Source of the DNA: CAIWHR01 sp039915505
GTDB lineage: Bacteria; Pseudomonadota; Gammaproteobacteria; Burkholderiales; Casimicrobiaceae
Assembly: GCA_039915505.1 (NCBI GenBank)
Contig: JBDSND010000040.1
Coordinates: 1 to 25,709, forward strand
DNA length: 25,709 nucleotides
Direction: 5' to 3'
This document shows positions 7,725 to 16,589 of this stretch, in pieces. Under the pieces are notes generated by a model. The model was not told the origin of the DNA and searched no databases. It saw nothing but the letters and a program-made list of their open reading frames with translations. How positions within the stretch are numbered: position 1 is the stretch's first letter; each line of letters begins with the position of its first letter. Both the position numbers and the translations under genes were made by a program.

Positions 7725-8987
7725 TCAAGCGGCGGCGGTTGTCGGTGCCCGACGGACGCGCTGCAGCAGCCAGAAGGCTATCGAAAGGTTCACGAGGTTC
7801 CAGAGGATGCCGTTCACGAACGCGGCACGGTAGCCTCCGGTCAGATCGAATATGCCCCCCGACATCCAGCCCCCCAGCGCCATGCCGAACACCGTCGCCG
7901 TGATCACCACGGCAACGCGCGCGCCAGCTTCGCGGGCGGGAAAAAGTTCGCGGACGACGATTGCGTACGATGGCACGATTCCCCCCTGGAAGAGGCCGAA
8001 CAATGCCGAGATCAGATAGAGCGAGACGAGCCCGTCGAAGGGCAGAAAGAAGAACAGCGCAAGGCACTGCAGCGACGACGCGAGCAAGAGGGTGCGCAAG
8101 CCGCCGATGCGGTCGGATATTGCCCCGAAGGTCAGACGGCTGACGATTCCGAAGCCGAGCATGAGGGAGAGCATCTGCGCGCCGCGGGCCGGCCCGTAGC
8201 CGAGGTCGGTGCAATAGGCCACCAGATGCACCTGGGGCATCGACATCGCGATACAGCACGATAGGCCTGCGATCACCAGCAGCGCCTGCAGCGTAGCCGG
8301 TGACACCTCGAGATGAGCGGGGTGGCCGCGCAGGCGTGAGGGCGCCGCTCCCCAGGCCCGGGCCGGGGCCGGGGCAAGCTCGACCCGGGGCGGCGGGCGG
8401 CGCAACAGGAGCGCCAACGGCAGCATCGTCGCCAGGCAGACGGCACCGATAATCACGAACGCCTGACGCCATCCGCCGGCGGCGATGAGCTGCTGCACGA
8501 TCGGCGGCCATACCGTCCCGGCCAGGTAGTTGCCGCTTGCAAAAATGGCCACGGCGATGCCCCGCCGCCGCACGAACCAGAGCGATGTATGCGCAAGAAG
8601 TGGACTAAAGGTGGCAGCACTCCCCGCTCCGATTAGCAGCCCTTGCGCGAGGGTGTATTGGGTCAGCGTCGTGGCGGTACTCGCGGCCCAGTAACCTAGC
8701 ACCATGGCGCTCGCCCCGAGCATCACCGGCACCATCACCCCGATGCGATCCGTGAGGCGCCCGAGGACAATGCCACTCACGCCGAAACCAACCATGGTGA
8801 GGAAGTATGGAAACGAAGCCGCCGCGCGCGCGACGCCAAACTCCGCCTCGACAGCCGGCAACGCCACGACTACCGACCACATACCCACTCCTCCCAGGGT
8901 CGAGAGCGCGAGGCAGACCACCAGCCGCACCCACGCATCGCGTGACTCGACTTCGGCGGGAGCGGTGTATCTCATTGGCCGGAGCAT
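7725..8987 (-). CDS. MFS transporter, monocarboxylate/oxalate-formate type
   Basis: About 420 residues with twelve predicted hydrophobic spans in two halves of six, separated by a polar, Pro/Arg-rich linker (RRPPPRVELAPAPARAWG). The first loop carries GRLTDRIG and the matching loop of the second half FGAISDRIGG, the MFS A-motif and its repeat. The opening segment, GGVGMWSVVVALPAVEAEFG, resembles the monocarboxylate and oxalate:formate antiporter group, so an organic acid is a reasonable substrate guess, but nothing proves it. The start is uncertain: ATGs at 8987 and 8975 both lack a ribosome site, and the longer frame to 9104 looks non-native. It follows nagZ on the same strand after about 150 bases and could be read with it. 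Confidence 0.88.
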   Translation of the reverse strand: MLRPMRYTAPAEVESRDAWVRLVVCLALSTLGGVGMWSVVVALPAVEAEFGVARAAASFPYFLTMVGFGVSGIVLGRLTDRIGVMVPVMLGASAMVLGYWAASTATTLTQYTLAQGLLIGAGSAATFSPLLAHTSLWFVRRRGIAVAIFASGNYLAGTVWPPIVQQLIAAGGWRQAFVIIGAVCLATMLPLALLLRRPPPRVELAPAPARAWGAAPSRLRGHPAHLEVSPATLQALLVIAGLSCCIAMSMPQVHLVAYCTDLGYGPARGAQMLSLMLGFGIVSRLTFGAISDRIGGLRTLLLASSLQCLALFFFLPFDGLVSLYLISALFGLFQGGIVPSYAIVVRELFPAREAGARVAVVITATVFGMALGGWMSGGIFDLTGGYRAAFVNGILWNLVNLSIAFWLLQRVRRAPTTAAA

Positions 8988-9140
8988 GACGAGCGCGGGA
9001 TGACGCGCATCACTGACGGTGTCAGGAGGATCGCCCGTGGTGCGTCGGTACGCGCGTCGCCGCGAGATCGAACGCCGCGCCAGCGACGACACCCGGCGAC
9101 GCAACCGACCAAGAGCAAATGGCGGCGCAGCGCATCGGCT

Positions 9141-10121
9141 TCAATTCGATGTCCGGCGCTCCATTCGGCGCCAGCGTCGATCCAGATGCGGTGATATGAC
9201 TGGCTGCCAGCGCGACAGCAGGGCATCGGCACTCTGCGGATCGTTGCACACCAGCACGACGTCGCATCCGGCCGCCAGGGCGGCATCTGCCCGGCCGATC
9301 ATGTCACCCGCAATGCGCGCACCCTCCATGCCGAGGTCGTCCGAAAAGATGACGCCGTCGAAGCGCATCTGCCCGCGCAGGATCTCCTGGAGCCATTTCG
9401 GGGAATAGCCCGCCGGCAAGCCGTCCACCTCGGGGTACACCACGTGGGCGGGCATGATGCCGTCGAGCCCGCAACCAACCAGCGCGCCGAACGGCACGAG
9501 ATCGTCGAGGGTAAGCGCTGCGAGCGTGCGATTGTCTACCGGCAAGTCGGTGTGGGAGTCTGCTTCGGCGTAGCCATGTCCGGGAAAGTGCTTGCCAACT
9601 GCGGGCATGCCACCTTCCCGAAGCCCGGCGACCAGCGCCGCGGCAAGATGCGCCACTGCATTGGGATTGCGGTGGAACGCCCGGTCGCCGATCACGCCGC
9701 TGCGGCTATGGTCGAGGTCGAGCACCGGTGTGAAGCTGAAATCGATGCCACACGCGCCGAGCTCGGTTGCAATGGTGAGGCCTAGCTGCCGGGCGTCGTC
9801 TGCGGCTGCGGCGACGTCGAGATCCCAGGTTGTGCCCAGGGTGCGCATTGGCGGGATTGCACAAAAGCCTTCGCGGAACCGCTGTACGCGCCCGCCCTCG
9901 TGATCGACGGCGATGACGAGGTGAGGGGTCCGTATGGCCGCGATGGCCGCGGTCAGCGTGCGCAACTGGGCAGGAGACGCATAGTTGCGGCTGAAGAGGA
10001 TCACCCCGCCCACCGCAGGATGCAGCAAACGATCACGCTCGTCGGTCGTTAGCTCAAGGCCGGCAACGTCGACCATCACGGGGCCACGCGCCATGGTCGC
10101 GGATGGGAATGGTGCGCTCAC
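9141..10121 (-). CDS. nagZ: Beta-N-acetylhexosaminidase (cell-wall recycling)
   Basis: This GH3 enzyme removes N-acetylglucosamine from anhydro-muropeptides in the cytoplasm during peptidoglycan recycling. The 326-residue product is close to E. coli NagZ (341). It shows GVILFSRNYASP, AVDHEGGRVQRF (Asp73 onward), KHFPGHG (177-183) and DSHTDLP with the His190 of the catalytic dyad. FSDDLGMEGA (from 259) carries the nucleophilic aspartate. The start is a GTG at 10121 preceded by GGGGAGG five bases away, a strong ribosome site that decides the choice. The start overlaps the TGA of pdxJ (GTGA), so the two genes are likely translationally coupled. In many relatives acpS lies between pdxJ and nagZ; here it does not. 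Confidence 0.96.
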   Translation of the reverse strand: MSAPFPSATMARGPVMVDVAGLELTTDERDRLLHPAVGGVILFSRNYASPAQLRTLTAAIAAIRTPHLVIAVDHEGGRVQRFREGFCAIPPMRTLGTTWDLDVAAAADDARQLGLTIATELGACGIDFSFTPVLDLDHSRSGVIGDRAFHRNPNAVAHLAAALVAGLREGGMPAVGKHFPGHGYAEADSHTDLPVDNRTLAALTLDDLVPFGALVGCGLDGIMPAHVVYPEVDGLPAGYSPKWLQEILRGQMRFDGVIFSDDLGMEGARIAGDMIGRADAALAAGCDVVLVCNDPQSADALLSRWQPVISPHLDRRWRRMERRTSN

Positions 10122-10885
10122 GTGACCTCCCCGGTCGTGTGCCGCACGGCTTCGCGCATCAGTGCCTTCATGCTGCGCACCGCCTCGCGCAGGCCCACGA
10201 AGACCGAGCGCGAGACGATAGAATGGCCGATGTGGAGTTCGCGCACGCCGGGTAGTGCCGCCACCGGCTGGACGTTGAAGTAGTTGAGGGCATGGCCCGC
10301 ATTGAAGCGCATTTCGGCGGCGAGCACGGCCGCGCCGGCGTCGCGCAGCCGGGACAGCTCCACGCGCACCGGTGCCGATTCGGGATCGCGACCACGGGCA
10401 TGAAAGGCATGTGCGTACGGTCCCGTATGCAGTTCGCAGACGCGGGCACCGATGCGGGCCGCAGCCTCGACCTGTCGGAGCTCGGCGTCGATGAAGACGC
10501 TGGTCACGATGCCGGCGTCGGCGAGGCGACGCACGGCTTCACGCAAACTTTCCTCCTGGGACACTACGTCCAAGCCGCCCTCCGTCGTGATCTCGTGCCG
10601 ACCCTCGGGCACCAGCATCGCCATCTCCGGGCGAAGCCGGCAGGCAATTTCGATCATCTCCGGCGTCGCTGCCATCTCCAGGTTGAGCTTGATGTGCACC
10701 AGCTCGCGCAGGCGTCGGACGTCCTCGTCCTGGATATGCCGACGGTCCTCGCGCAGGTGAACGGTGATGCCATCTGCGCCCCCTAAATGGGCTTCGACTG
10801 CCGCCCATACCGGGTCCGGCTCATAGGTTCGCCGCGCCTGCCGCAGGGTCGCAACGTGGTCGATATTTACGCCGAGCTCAATCAC
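10118..10885 (-). CDS. pdxJ: Pyridoxine 5'-phosphate synthase
   Basis: PdxJ condenses 1-deoxyxylulose 5-phosphate with 3-amino-2-oxopropyl phosphate to make pyridoxine 5'-phosphate, the last step of de novo vitamin B6 synthesis. The 255-residue TIM-barrel protein begins VIELGVNIDHVATLRQAR, with the conserved His10. It also has GADGITVHLREDRRHIQDED, then IKLNLEMAAT, LVPEGRHEITTEGGLD, FIDAE, ELHTGPYA and LHIGHSIVSRSV, all standard for the family. The start is the GTG at 10885 rather than the first in-frame start at 10936, because the family begins there and AAGG lies eight bases upstream. It overlaps the end of recO by eight bases and the start of nagZ by four. Confidence 0.96.
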   Translation of the reverse strand: MIELGVNIDHVATLRQARRTYEPDPVWAAVEAHLGGADGITVHLREDRRHIQDEDVRRLRELVHIKLNLEMAATPEMIEIACRLRPEMAMLVPEGRHEITTEGGLDVVSQEESLREAVRRLADAGIVTSVFIDAELRQVEAAARIGARVCELHTGPYAHAFHARGRDPESAPVRVELSRLRDAGAAVLAAEMRFNAGHALNYFNVQPVAALPGVRELHIGHSIVSRSVFVGLREAVRSMKALMREAVRHTTGEVT

Positions 10886-11672
10886 GCGAGTGCCCTTGAT
10901 CCGGTTCCTGCTCCACTGCAGCGAGCGGCAGGTCATCCAGTGCCTGCAGGTCCTGCACCATACGGCGGCTCTCGATCCCGCGCTCCTCGAGATAATGATC
11001 GAGCACCTCGCGCATCAGCCGTTTCGCTTCCGCTGCGGTTTCCGCATCGGGATAGCGGCCGTCCGCCAGGGCCATCAGGGTCGCCCCCCGTACGAGCGGC
11101 AACCGCGCACCCGCCGTCATACCGGATCGCGCCGATTGCGGGCCCCGATCAAAGGCGTAATGGTACCGTGCGCCCGGGTCGATCGCGGCGCCCGTGTCGG
11201 CCTCGCGCAGCAAAGGCAGGGCATACCCGAGCTCCGCGAGCAGGCGCACCTCGAAGCGACGCAGCACGCTCGCCTGCTCGCCACCCCCGACGAGCTTCGC
11301 GAGTACCGCCTCATACTCGGCGTAGAGGGACGGGTGGGCATCCTCCCGCGGCAGGAGCTTCAGCAGCAGCTCGTTGAGATAGAAGCCACACATGAGTGCC
11401 GAGCCGGTCGGCAGGGCCAGGCCGCCTCGCCACTCGGCGCGCACCAGCGTCTTGAGTTCATACTGCCCTGACCAGGCGAACAGCAACGGCTGGAATGCTT
11501 GCAGGACGCCACGCAGCTCCGAGCGCGGCCGCTTGGCGCCGCGCGCCACCATGGCCACCCGGCCGTGACGCTCGGTGAATGCCTCGACGATGAGGCTCGT
11601 CTCGCGGTAAGCATAGGTATGCAACACGAAGCCGGCTTCGTCGTCGTGCCGGAGTGGTTGCGGGCGCGCCAT
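10878..11672 (-). CDS. recO: DNA repair protein RecO
   Basis: RecO helps load RecA onto SSB-coated single-stranded DNA in the RecFOR pathway and anneals complementary strands. The 264-residue product has the N-terminal OB-fold: GFVLHTYAYRETSLIVEAFT, then RVAMVARGAKRPRSELRGVL and LQAFQPLLFAWSG. A helical C-terminal part follows with MCGFYLNELLLKLLPRED and LRRFEVRLLAELGYALPL. The zinc-finger cysteines of Gram-positive RecO are absent, as in most proteobacterial forms. The ATG at 11672 has no clear ribosome site; era ends 82 bases upstream. The stop overlaps the pdxJ start region, so recO and pdxJ are probably co-translated. Confidence 0.95.
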   Translation of the reverse strand: MARPQPLRHDDEAGFVLHTYAYRETSLIVEAFTERHGRVAMVARGAKRPRSELRGVLQAFQPLLFAWSGQYELKTLVRAEWRGGLALPTGSALMCGFYLNELLLKLLPREDAHPSLYAEYEAVLAKLVGGGEQASVLRRFEVRLLAELGYALPLLREADTGAAIDPGARYHYAFDRGPQSARSGMTAGARLPLVRGATLMALADGRYPDAETAAEAKRLMREVLDHYLEERGIESRRMVQDLQALDDLPLAAVEQEPDQGHSRD

Positions 11673-11754
11673 GGAATCGGATGGATGCGACGATCAGGGC
11701 TTGGCGTGCGCGATTAGAGCCGCAGGCGGATCGAACCACGGTAGCAAGGGTGGC

Positions 11755-12645
11755 TCAGTAGCCGAAGCGCTTCAGCGCGTTCTCGTCGTCGGCCCATCCC
11801 CGCTTGATCTTGATCCAGACCTCCAGAAAAACCTTGCCTCCGAACATGCGCTCCATGTCCTCGCGCGCACGGGTCGCGATCTCCTTCATCCGTGTCCCGC
11901 CCTCGCCCAGCAGGATCGCGCGCTGGCTGGCCTTCTCGACGTAGACGGTCGCATGGATGCGGCGCACGCCGGCGTTCTCCTCGAAGCTGTCGATGGCGAC
12001 GGTTGTGGCGTAGGGTACCTCCTCGCCAAGCAGACGGAAGATTTTTTCGCGCACGAACTCGGCAGCGAGGAAGCGCTCATCGCGATCGGTTAGTTCTTCG
12101 GCATCGTACAACGGCGGCCCCTCCGGCAGCAGGGGATGAACCGCTGCCAAAAGCTCGGCAAGACCCCGGTTCCGCTCGGCGCTCACCGGCACCAGCGCGC
12201 TGAAATCGAACAGCGTGGCGAGCTCCGCCATCTGCGGCAAAAGTTGGTTGCGGTCGTCCATGGCGTCAATCTTGTTCAATGCAGCCACCGCCCGCGCGCC
12301 GGGCGGCAGCAGGGCAATCACCGCCCGGTCGGCCGGCACCGTACGACCACCCTCGATCACCGCAATCACCGCGTCGACATCGAGCAGGCTTTGCGTGACC
12401 GACCGATTCATGCGCTCGTTGAGCCGGGACCGATGCAACGTCTGGAAACCGGGCGTATCCACGAATACGGCCTGCGCGTGCGCATCGGTATGGATGCCAT
12501 TGATGCGATGACGCGTGGTTTGCGCTTTCTTCGAGGTGATGCTGACCTTCTGCCCCACCAGGTGATTGAGCAGCGTCGACTTGCCGACGTTCGGCCGACC
12601 GACGATGGCAACGTGGCCGCAGCGAAACGGCCCCTGGTCGCTCAT
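11755..12645 (-). CDS. era: GTPase Era
   Basis: Era is an essential GTPase that binds the 3' end of 16S rRNA and assists assembly of the small ribosomal subunit. The 296-residue protein has G1 GRPNVGKS (16-23), a switch region with KKAQTTRHRINGIHT, G3 DTPGFQ and G4 NKID. The C-terminal KH domain has GEGGTRMKEIATRAREDMER, then FLEVWIKIKRGWADDE. The frame is open beyond the start, but the ATG at 12645 is chosen because it overlaps the TGA of rnc by one base (TGATG), a classic coupled arrangement, and gives the normal Era length. The rnc-era pair is conserved across bacteria. Confidence 0.97.
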   Translation of the reverse strand: MSDQGPFRCGHVAIVGRPNVGKSTLLNHLVGQKVSITSKKAQTTRHRINGIHTDAHAQAVFVDTPGFQTLHRSRLNERMNRSVTQSLLDVDAVIAVIEGGRTVPADRAVIALLPPGARAVAALNKIDAMDDRNQLLPQMAELATLFDFSALVPVSAERNRGLAELLAAVHPLLPEGPPLYDAEELTDRDERFLAAEFVREKIFRLLGEEVPYATTVAIDSFEENAGVRRIHATVYVEKASQRAILLGEGGTRMKEIATRAREDMERMFGGKVFLEVWIKIKRGWADDENALKRFGY

Positions 12646-13316
12646 CACGCGGCGAGCACCCGCAAGTAGGCGCGTTCCGCTGCATCCTGCTCGGCAACCC
12701 GCCGGCTCGGTCCCTGTCCTTGGGTGGCGATCTCCATCGCGGGGATGCGGCACTCCACCGTGAACGTCTGCGCATGCGCCTCGCCGGCAACACTCGTGAC
12801 GTGGTACTCCGGCACGGGGACGCGCCGCGCCTGCAGCCACTCCTGCAGCCGGGTCTTGGCATCCTTGCCCGAGAGAGCTGGATCGACGCCACCGAGCTCT
12901 TCGGCGTAGACGCGTTCGACGACTCGGCGCGCGGCGTCGAATCCGGAATCCACGAACACCGCCCCGAAGACCGCCTCGAGCGCATCGGCCATGATCGAGG
13001 GGCGCTCCTTGCCGCCGCTGCGCAGCTCGCCCTCACCCAGCCGTAACTCGGCGCCGACGTCAAGCGCACGGGCAAGGCGGGCCAGCGTATCGCGGTTGAC
13101 CAGGCTCGCCCGTACCCGCGAGAGATCGCCCTCCGCGATCCGGGGAAAGCGTTCGTAGAGCGCGACCGCGACCACGCAGTCGAGGACAGCGTCACCCACG
13201 AATTCGAGGCGCTCGTTGTGCTCGGCGCCGTAGCTGCGATGGGTCAGGGCCTGGCGGAGCAGCTCGGGATGGCGGAACGCGTGATCGAGACGATCACGAA
13301 GCAGGCTTACGGACAT
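12645..13316 (-). CDS. rnc: Ribonuclease III
   Basis: RNase III cuts double-stranded RNA, processing the rRNA precursor and several mRNAs. The 223-residue protein carries the signature NERLEFVGDAVL (34-45) and the acidic metal ligands Glu38, Asp42, Asp111 and Glu114 (equivalents of E41, D45, D114, E117 in E. coli, offset by three). A C-terminal dsRNA-binding domain starts near KDAKTRLQEWLQARR and ends with GPSRRVAEQDAAERAYLRVL. Length matches E. coli (226). The ATG at 13316 is 27 bases after the DUF4845 stop. Many rnc operons are autoregulated by RNase III cutting a leader hairpin; I did not identify one here. Confidence 0.97.
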   Translation of the reverse strand: MSVSLLRDRLDHAFRHPELLRQALTHRSYGAEHNERLEFVGDAVLDCVVAVALYERFPRIAEGDLSRVRASLVNRDTLARLARALDVGAELRLGEGELRSGGKERPSIMADALEAVFGAVFVDSGFDAARRVVERVYAEELGGVDPALSGKDAKTRLQEWLQARRVPVPEYHVTSVAGEAHAQTFTVECRIPAMEIATQGQGPSRRVAEQDAAERAYLRVLAA

Positions 13317-13343
13317 TCTCCGGCATCGGGACGGTGCCGCGCG

Positions 13344-13712
13344 TCAGCGCGTCGCCACCGCCTCGAACTCCAGCAGCAGGCTCGCATTGGCCACGAGATG
13401 GGTGGTGCGGGTCCACGCTACCGTTGCCGTCACCATGTTGCCCGCCTTGCTCAATTCGACGTCGCGACTCGATACGGATTCGATGTAGCCGGCGTCGATC
13501 CGCCGCTGGAAGGCCCGCTGGATGTCCGGCGCGGCGGTTGGATCCTTGGCGTCGTCGAGTGCCTCACGCAATGCCTGCTTGACCGCGTAGTACTCGAGGA
13601 CCGCCGGCGTGATCTTGAAACCCAGCATGACCACCGCGACGATGATGGCGGCGACGAAGACGAAGCCGCCCATGGTGAGTCCGCGCTGGCTGCGGGGGGA
13701 CGTGGCCTGCAT
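13344..13712 (-). CDS. DUF4845 single-span membrane protein
   Basis: A 122-residue protein of the family conserved between lepB and rnc in betaproteobacteria and Pseudomonas relatives. After a short basic N-terminus (MQATSPRSQRGLT) comes one hydrophobic span (about residues 13-32, GGFVFVAAIIVAVVMLGF). A soluble domain follows: KITPAVLEYYAVKQALREAL and a region containing SSRDVELSK and VTATVAWTRTTHLV. Its orientation suggests a small type-IV-pilin-like or anchored periplasmic protein, but its function is unknown. The start at 13712 is fixed by a perfect GGAGGA ribosome site a few bases upstream; the longer open frame to 13850 overlaps lepB and is not used. Confidence 0.9.
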   Translation of the reverse strand: MQATSPRSQRGLTMGGFVFVAAIIVAVVMLGFKITPAVLEYYAVKQALREALDDAKDPTAAPDIQRAFQRRIDAGYIESVSSRDVELSKAGNMVTATVAWTRTTHLVANASLLLEFEAVATR

Positions 13713-13738
13713 GCTTCCTCCGGTTGGCGGGTGTTGTT

Positions 13739-14566
13739 CTAGCGGATGCCGGAGCCCACGCGCTTGAACGCGAGGGAACTGATGTCGTCCCAGTTGAACC
13801 AGATGAAGAACGCGCGACCGCGGATGTGGTCGTCGGGCACGAAGCCCCAATACCGACTGTCGTCGCTGTTGTCGCGGTTGTCGCCCATCATGAAGTAGTG
13901 GCCCGGCGGGACGCGGCAGATAAAGCCGTGGTCATTGTAATCGCAGTTTTCCCGGCCAGGGAACGCTCGGACGTTTTGCGGATAAACCGGGGGTGCAGCA
14001 GCATTCCAGGCAATCTGGTGTTGCTTGGTTCCCTCCACGGCGATTACCGTCTCGATGCCCCGCTGCGTAGTCTCGAAACGCAGGCCTTCGAGGTAGCTGT
14101 AGGTCCCGTCTGGCTGGACCGGAAATGGCTTGCCATTCACCGCGAGCCGCTTGTCCCGGTAGACCACCTCGTCGCCACCGACGCCGACCACGCGTTTGAT
14201 GAAGTCCTGCGACGGGTTGACGGGGTAACGAAACACGACCACGTCGCCACGCTGGGGATTGCCGAGTGGAATGATCTTCTGCTCGATCACTGGCAGCCGG
14301 ATTCCATAAGTAAATTTGTTCACCAGGATGAAGTCACCCACCTCCAGCGTGGGTCGCATCGAGGACGACGGGATCTTGAAAGGCTCGGCGACGAACGAGC
14401 GCAGCAGGAACACGATCAGCAGGACGGGAAAGAAGCTCTTCGGGTACTCCACCCACCACGGCTCGGGCGTCCCCGGTGTCCGCCTCGGGGCGAGCCAAAG
14501 CCGATCCGCCAGGGCGACGATCCCGGTGACCAGTGTGGCAAGAAAGAGGATCAGGGCGAAGTTCAT
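13739..14566 (-). CDS. lepB: Signal peptidase I
   Basis: Membrane-bound serine protease that cleaves signal peptides from exported proteins on the outer face of the inner membrane. The 275-residue product has two N-terminal hydrophobic spans (about 3-20 and 45-56). It then has PSSSMRPTLEVGDFI with nucleophile Ser69 and FIKRVVGVGGD with the catalytic Lys124. Further conserved boxes are RGDVVVFRYP, GTYSYLEGL and FMMGDNRDNSDDSRYWG. The pair NCDY...FICRVPPG matches the disulphide-forming cysteines of E. coli LepB. It lies 111 bases after lepA and directly before DUF4845, the expected order. Confidence 0.97.
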   Translation of the reverse strand: MNFALILFLATLVTGIVALADRLWLAPRRTPGTPEPWWVEYPKSFFPVLLIVFLLRSFVAEPFKIPSSSMRPTLEVGDFILVNKFTYGIRLPVIEQKIIPLGNPQRGDVVVFRYPVNPSQDFIKRVVGVGGDEVVYRDKRLAVNGKPFPVQPDGTYSYLEGLRFETTQRGIETVIAVEGTKQHQIAWNAAAPPVYPQNVRAFPGRENCDYNDHGFICRVPPGHYFMMGDNRDNSDDSRYWGFVPDDHIRGRAFFIWFNWDDISSLAFKRVGSGIR

Positions 14567-14677
14567 CGTGGCTCTAGGCGCGGGATAGGGCAGGAAATCC
14601 GGCGCGCATTGTCACACGACCGGGGGGCTGCCGATGTTCCCGAACCGCTTTGGGCAACCGCCGACTCCCTCCTGGCC

Positions 14678-16471
14678 TCATTTGTCGCCGACCTGCAGGA
14701 TGGCCAGGAACGCCTCCTGAGGGATCTCGACGCTGCCGACGGCCTTCATGCGCTTCTTCCCGGCCTTCTGCTTCTCGAGCAGCTTCTTCTTCCGGGTAAT
14801 GTCCCCGCCGTAGCACTTGGCGAGCACGTTCTTGCGCATTGCCTTGATCGTCTCGCGGGCGATGATCTGCGCGCCGATGGACGCCTGCACCGCAACATCG
14901 AACATCTGCCGTGGAATGAGGGTGCGCATCTTGGCCGCCACCTCGCGACCGCGGTAGATCGCGCTCGATCGATGGACCATCACCGACAGCGCGTCGACTC
15001 GCTCGGCGTTGATGAGAATGTCGAGCTTGACGACGTCAGCCAGGCGAAACTCGAGAAACTCGTAGTCGAGCGAGGCATAGCCGCGCGAGACGGACTTCAG
15101 CTTGTCGAAGAAATCCATCACCACCTCGGCCATCGGCAGCTCGTAGGTCAGCATCACTTGGCGCCCGAGGTACTGCATGTTCTTCTGGGCGCCGCGCTTC
15201 TCGGTGCACAGGGTGATCACCGGCCCGACGTATTCCTGCGGCATGAGGATCGTCGCCGTAATAATCGGCTCGCGGATCTCGGCCACCCGGGAGAGGTCGG
15301 GGAGCTTGGACGGATTTTCGATCTCGATGACCGAGTCGTCACGCATCAGAACCTGGTAGATGACGGTGGGCGCCGTCGTGATCAGGTCCATGTCGTACTC
15401 GCGCTCGAGTCGCTCCTGAACGATATCCATGTGCAGCAGGCCGAGGAAGCCACAGCGAAACCCGAAGCCGAGCGCCTGGGAGACCTCTGGCTCGTAGTGC
15501 AGGGACGCGTCATTCAGCTTGAGCTTCTCGAGGGCATCGCGCAGCGCCTCGTACTGGTTCGCCTCCACTGGATAGAGACCGGCGAACACCTGCGGCTTGA
15601 CCTCCTTGAATCCGGGCAGCGCTTCCTGCGCGGGACGCGTCGCCAGCGTCACGGTGTCGCCCACCTTTGCCGCATGGATCTCCTTGATTCCGGCGATGAT
15701 GAACCCCACCTCACCGGCGGCAAGGCTGTCACGGGCGACCGCCTTGGGGGTAAACACGCCGACTTGCTCGCAGCTGAAGACCGCACCGGTCGCCATGAGC
15801 TTGATCCGGTCGCGCGGCTTCAGTCCCCCTTGCATCACCCGCACCAGCATCACTACGCCGACGTAGTTGTCGAACCATGAATCGATGATGAGCGCCTGCA
15901 GCGGCGCGGCGCGATCGCCAAGCGGCGGCGGTACCCGCGCGATGACCGCCTCGAGAATGTCGTCGATGCCTTCACCGGTCTTGGCGCTGGCGCGAATGGC
16001 ATCCTGGGCGTCGATCCCGATGATGTCCTCGATCTCGGAAATCACCCGCAAGGGATCCGCCGAAGGCAGGTCGATCTTGTTGAGCACGGGCACGACCTCC
16101 ACGCCCTGCTCGATTGCGGTGTAGCAGTTCGCGACCGTCTGCGCCTCCACCCCCTGCGACGCGTCCACCACTAACAGCGCGCCTTCGCATGCGGCGAGCG
16201 AGCGCGAGACCTCGTACGCAAAGTCGACGTGTCCGGGCGTGTCGATCAGGTTGAGCCGGTAGATCTGGCCGTCGCGGGCGGCATACGAAAGCGCGGCCGT
16301 CTGCGCCTTGATGGTGATGCCGCGTTCGCGCTCGAGATCCATCGAATCGAGCACCTGCGCTTCCATCTCCCGGTCCGCGAGGCCGCCACATCGCTGGATG
16401 AAGCGATCGGCGAGCGTCGACTTACCGTGGTCGATGTGCGCGATGATGGAGAAGTTGCGGATGTGCTGCAC
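14678..16471 (-). CDS. lepA: Elongation factor 4 (LepA)
   Basis: Ribosome-associated translational GTPase that affects translation under stress and initiation or assembly steps. The 597-residue product (E. coli 599) starts VQHIRNFSIIAHIDHGKSTL, with the G1 loop at about 11-18. It continues with ERERGITIKAQTAAL, G3 DTPGHVDFAYEVSRSLAA and G4 NKIDLPSADP. The LepA-specific C-terminal part has KRGAQKNMQYLGRQ and ends with GGDITRKKKLLEKQKAGKKR and MKAVGSVEIPQEAFLAIL. The start is a GTG at 16471, chosen because the family begins with this peptide; the open frame extends further upstream through the terminator region and is not native. A terminator-like hairpin lies 76 bases upstream. Confidence 0.97.
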   Translation of the reverse strand: MQHIRNFSIIAHIDHGKSTLADRFIQRCGGLADREMEAQVLDSMDLERERGITIKAQTAALSYAARDGQIYRLNLIDTPGHVDFAYEVSRSLAACEGALLVVDASQGVEAQTVANCYTAIEQGVEVVPVLNKIDLPSADPLRVISEIEDIIGIDAQDAIRASAKTGEGIDDILEAVIARVPPPLGDRAAPLQALIIDSWFDNYVGVVMLVRVMQGGLKPRDRIKLMATGAVFSCEQVGVFTPKAVARDSLAAGEVGFIIAGIKEIHAAKVGDTVTLATRPAQEALPGFKEVKPQVFAGLYPVEANQYEALRDALEKLKLNDASLHYEPEVSQALGFGFRCGFLGLLHMDIVQERLEREYDMDLITTAPTVIYQVLMRDDSVIEIENPSKLPDLSRVAEIREPIITATILMPQEYVGPVITLCTEKRGAQKNMQYLGRQVMLTYELPMAEVVMDFFDKLKSVSRGYASLDYEFLEFRLADVVKLDILINAERVDALSVMVHRSSAIYRGREVAAKMRTLIPRQMFDVAVQASIGAQIIARETIKAMRKNVLAKCYGGDITRKKKLLEKQKAGKKRMKAVGSVEIPQEAFLAILQVGDK

Positions 16472-16546
16472 GCCGAGGGTCGGTGAGGAGTGGGATGCGC
16501 GGGGGCAGCGGCGCGGCGCACCGAGTCCGGCGGGCAAGGCCCGGCC

Positions 16547-16573
16547 AAACAAAAGGGCACCGGGAAGTGCCCT
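16547..16573 (-). terminator. Rho-independent terminator between glutaredoxin gene and lepA
   Basis: On the minus strand, AGGGCAC (16573-16567), loop TTCCCG, then GTGCCCT (16560-16554) form a perfect seven-pair GC-rich stem followed directly by TTTTGTTT. It stands 16 bases after the stop of the glutaredoxin-like gene. It could end the rpoE-rseA-rseB-mucD-grx transcript or attenuate it before lepA. Structure is seen directly; efficiency is unknown. Confidence 0.75.
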
Positions 16574-16589
16574 CGCTACCCCCTGAATT

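Noticed and set aside
11755..12840. Longer start for era at 12840
   Set aside because: The extra 65 codons lie inside rnc, while the ATG at 12645 gives normal Era length and a coupled TGATG junction.
13724..15880. 718-codon open frame on the plus strand opposite lepA/lepB
   Set aside because: It is antisense to two clear house-keeping genes and resembles no protein. Long antisense frames are common in GC-rich coding DNA.
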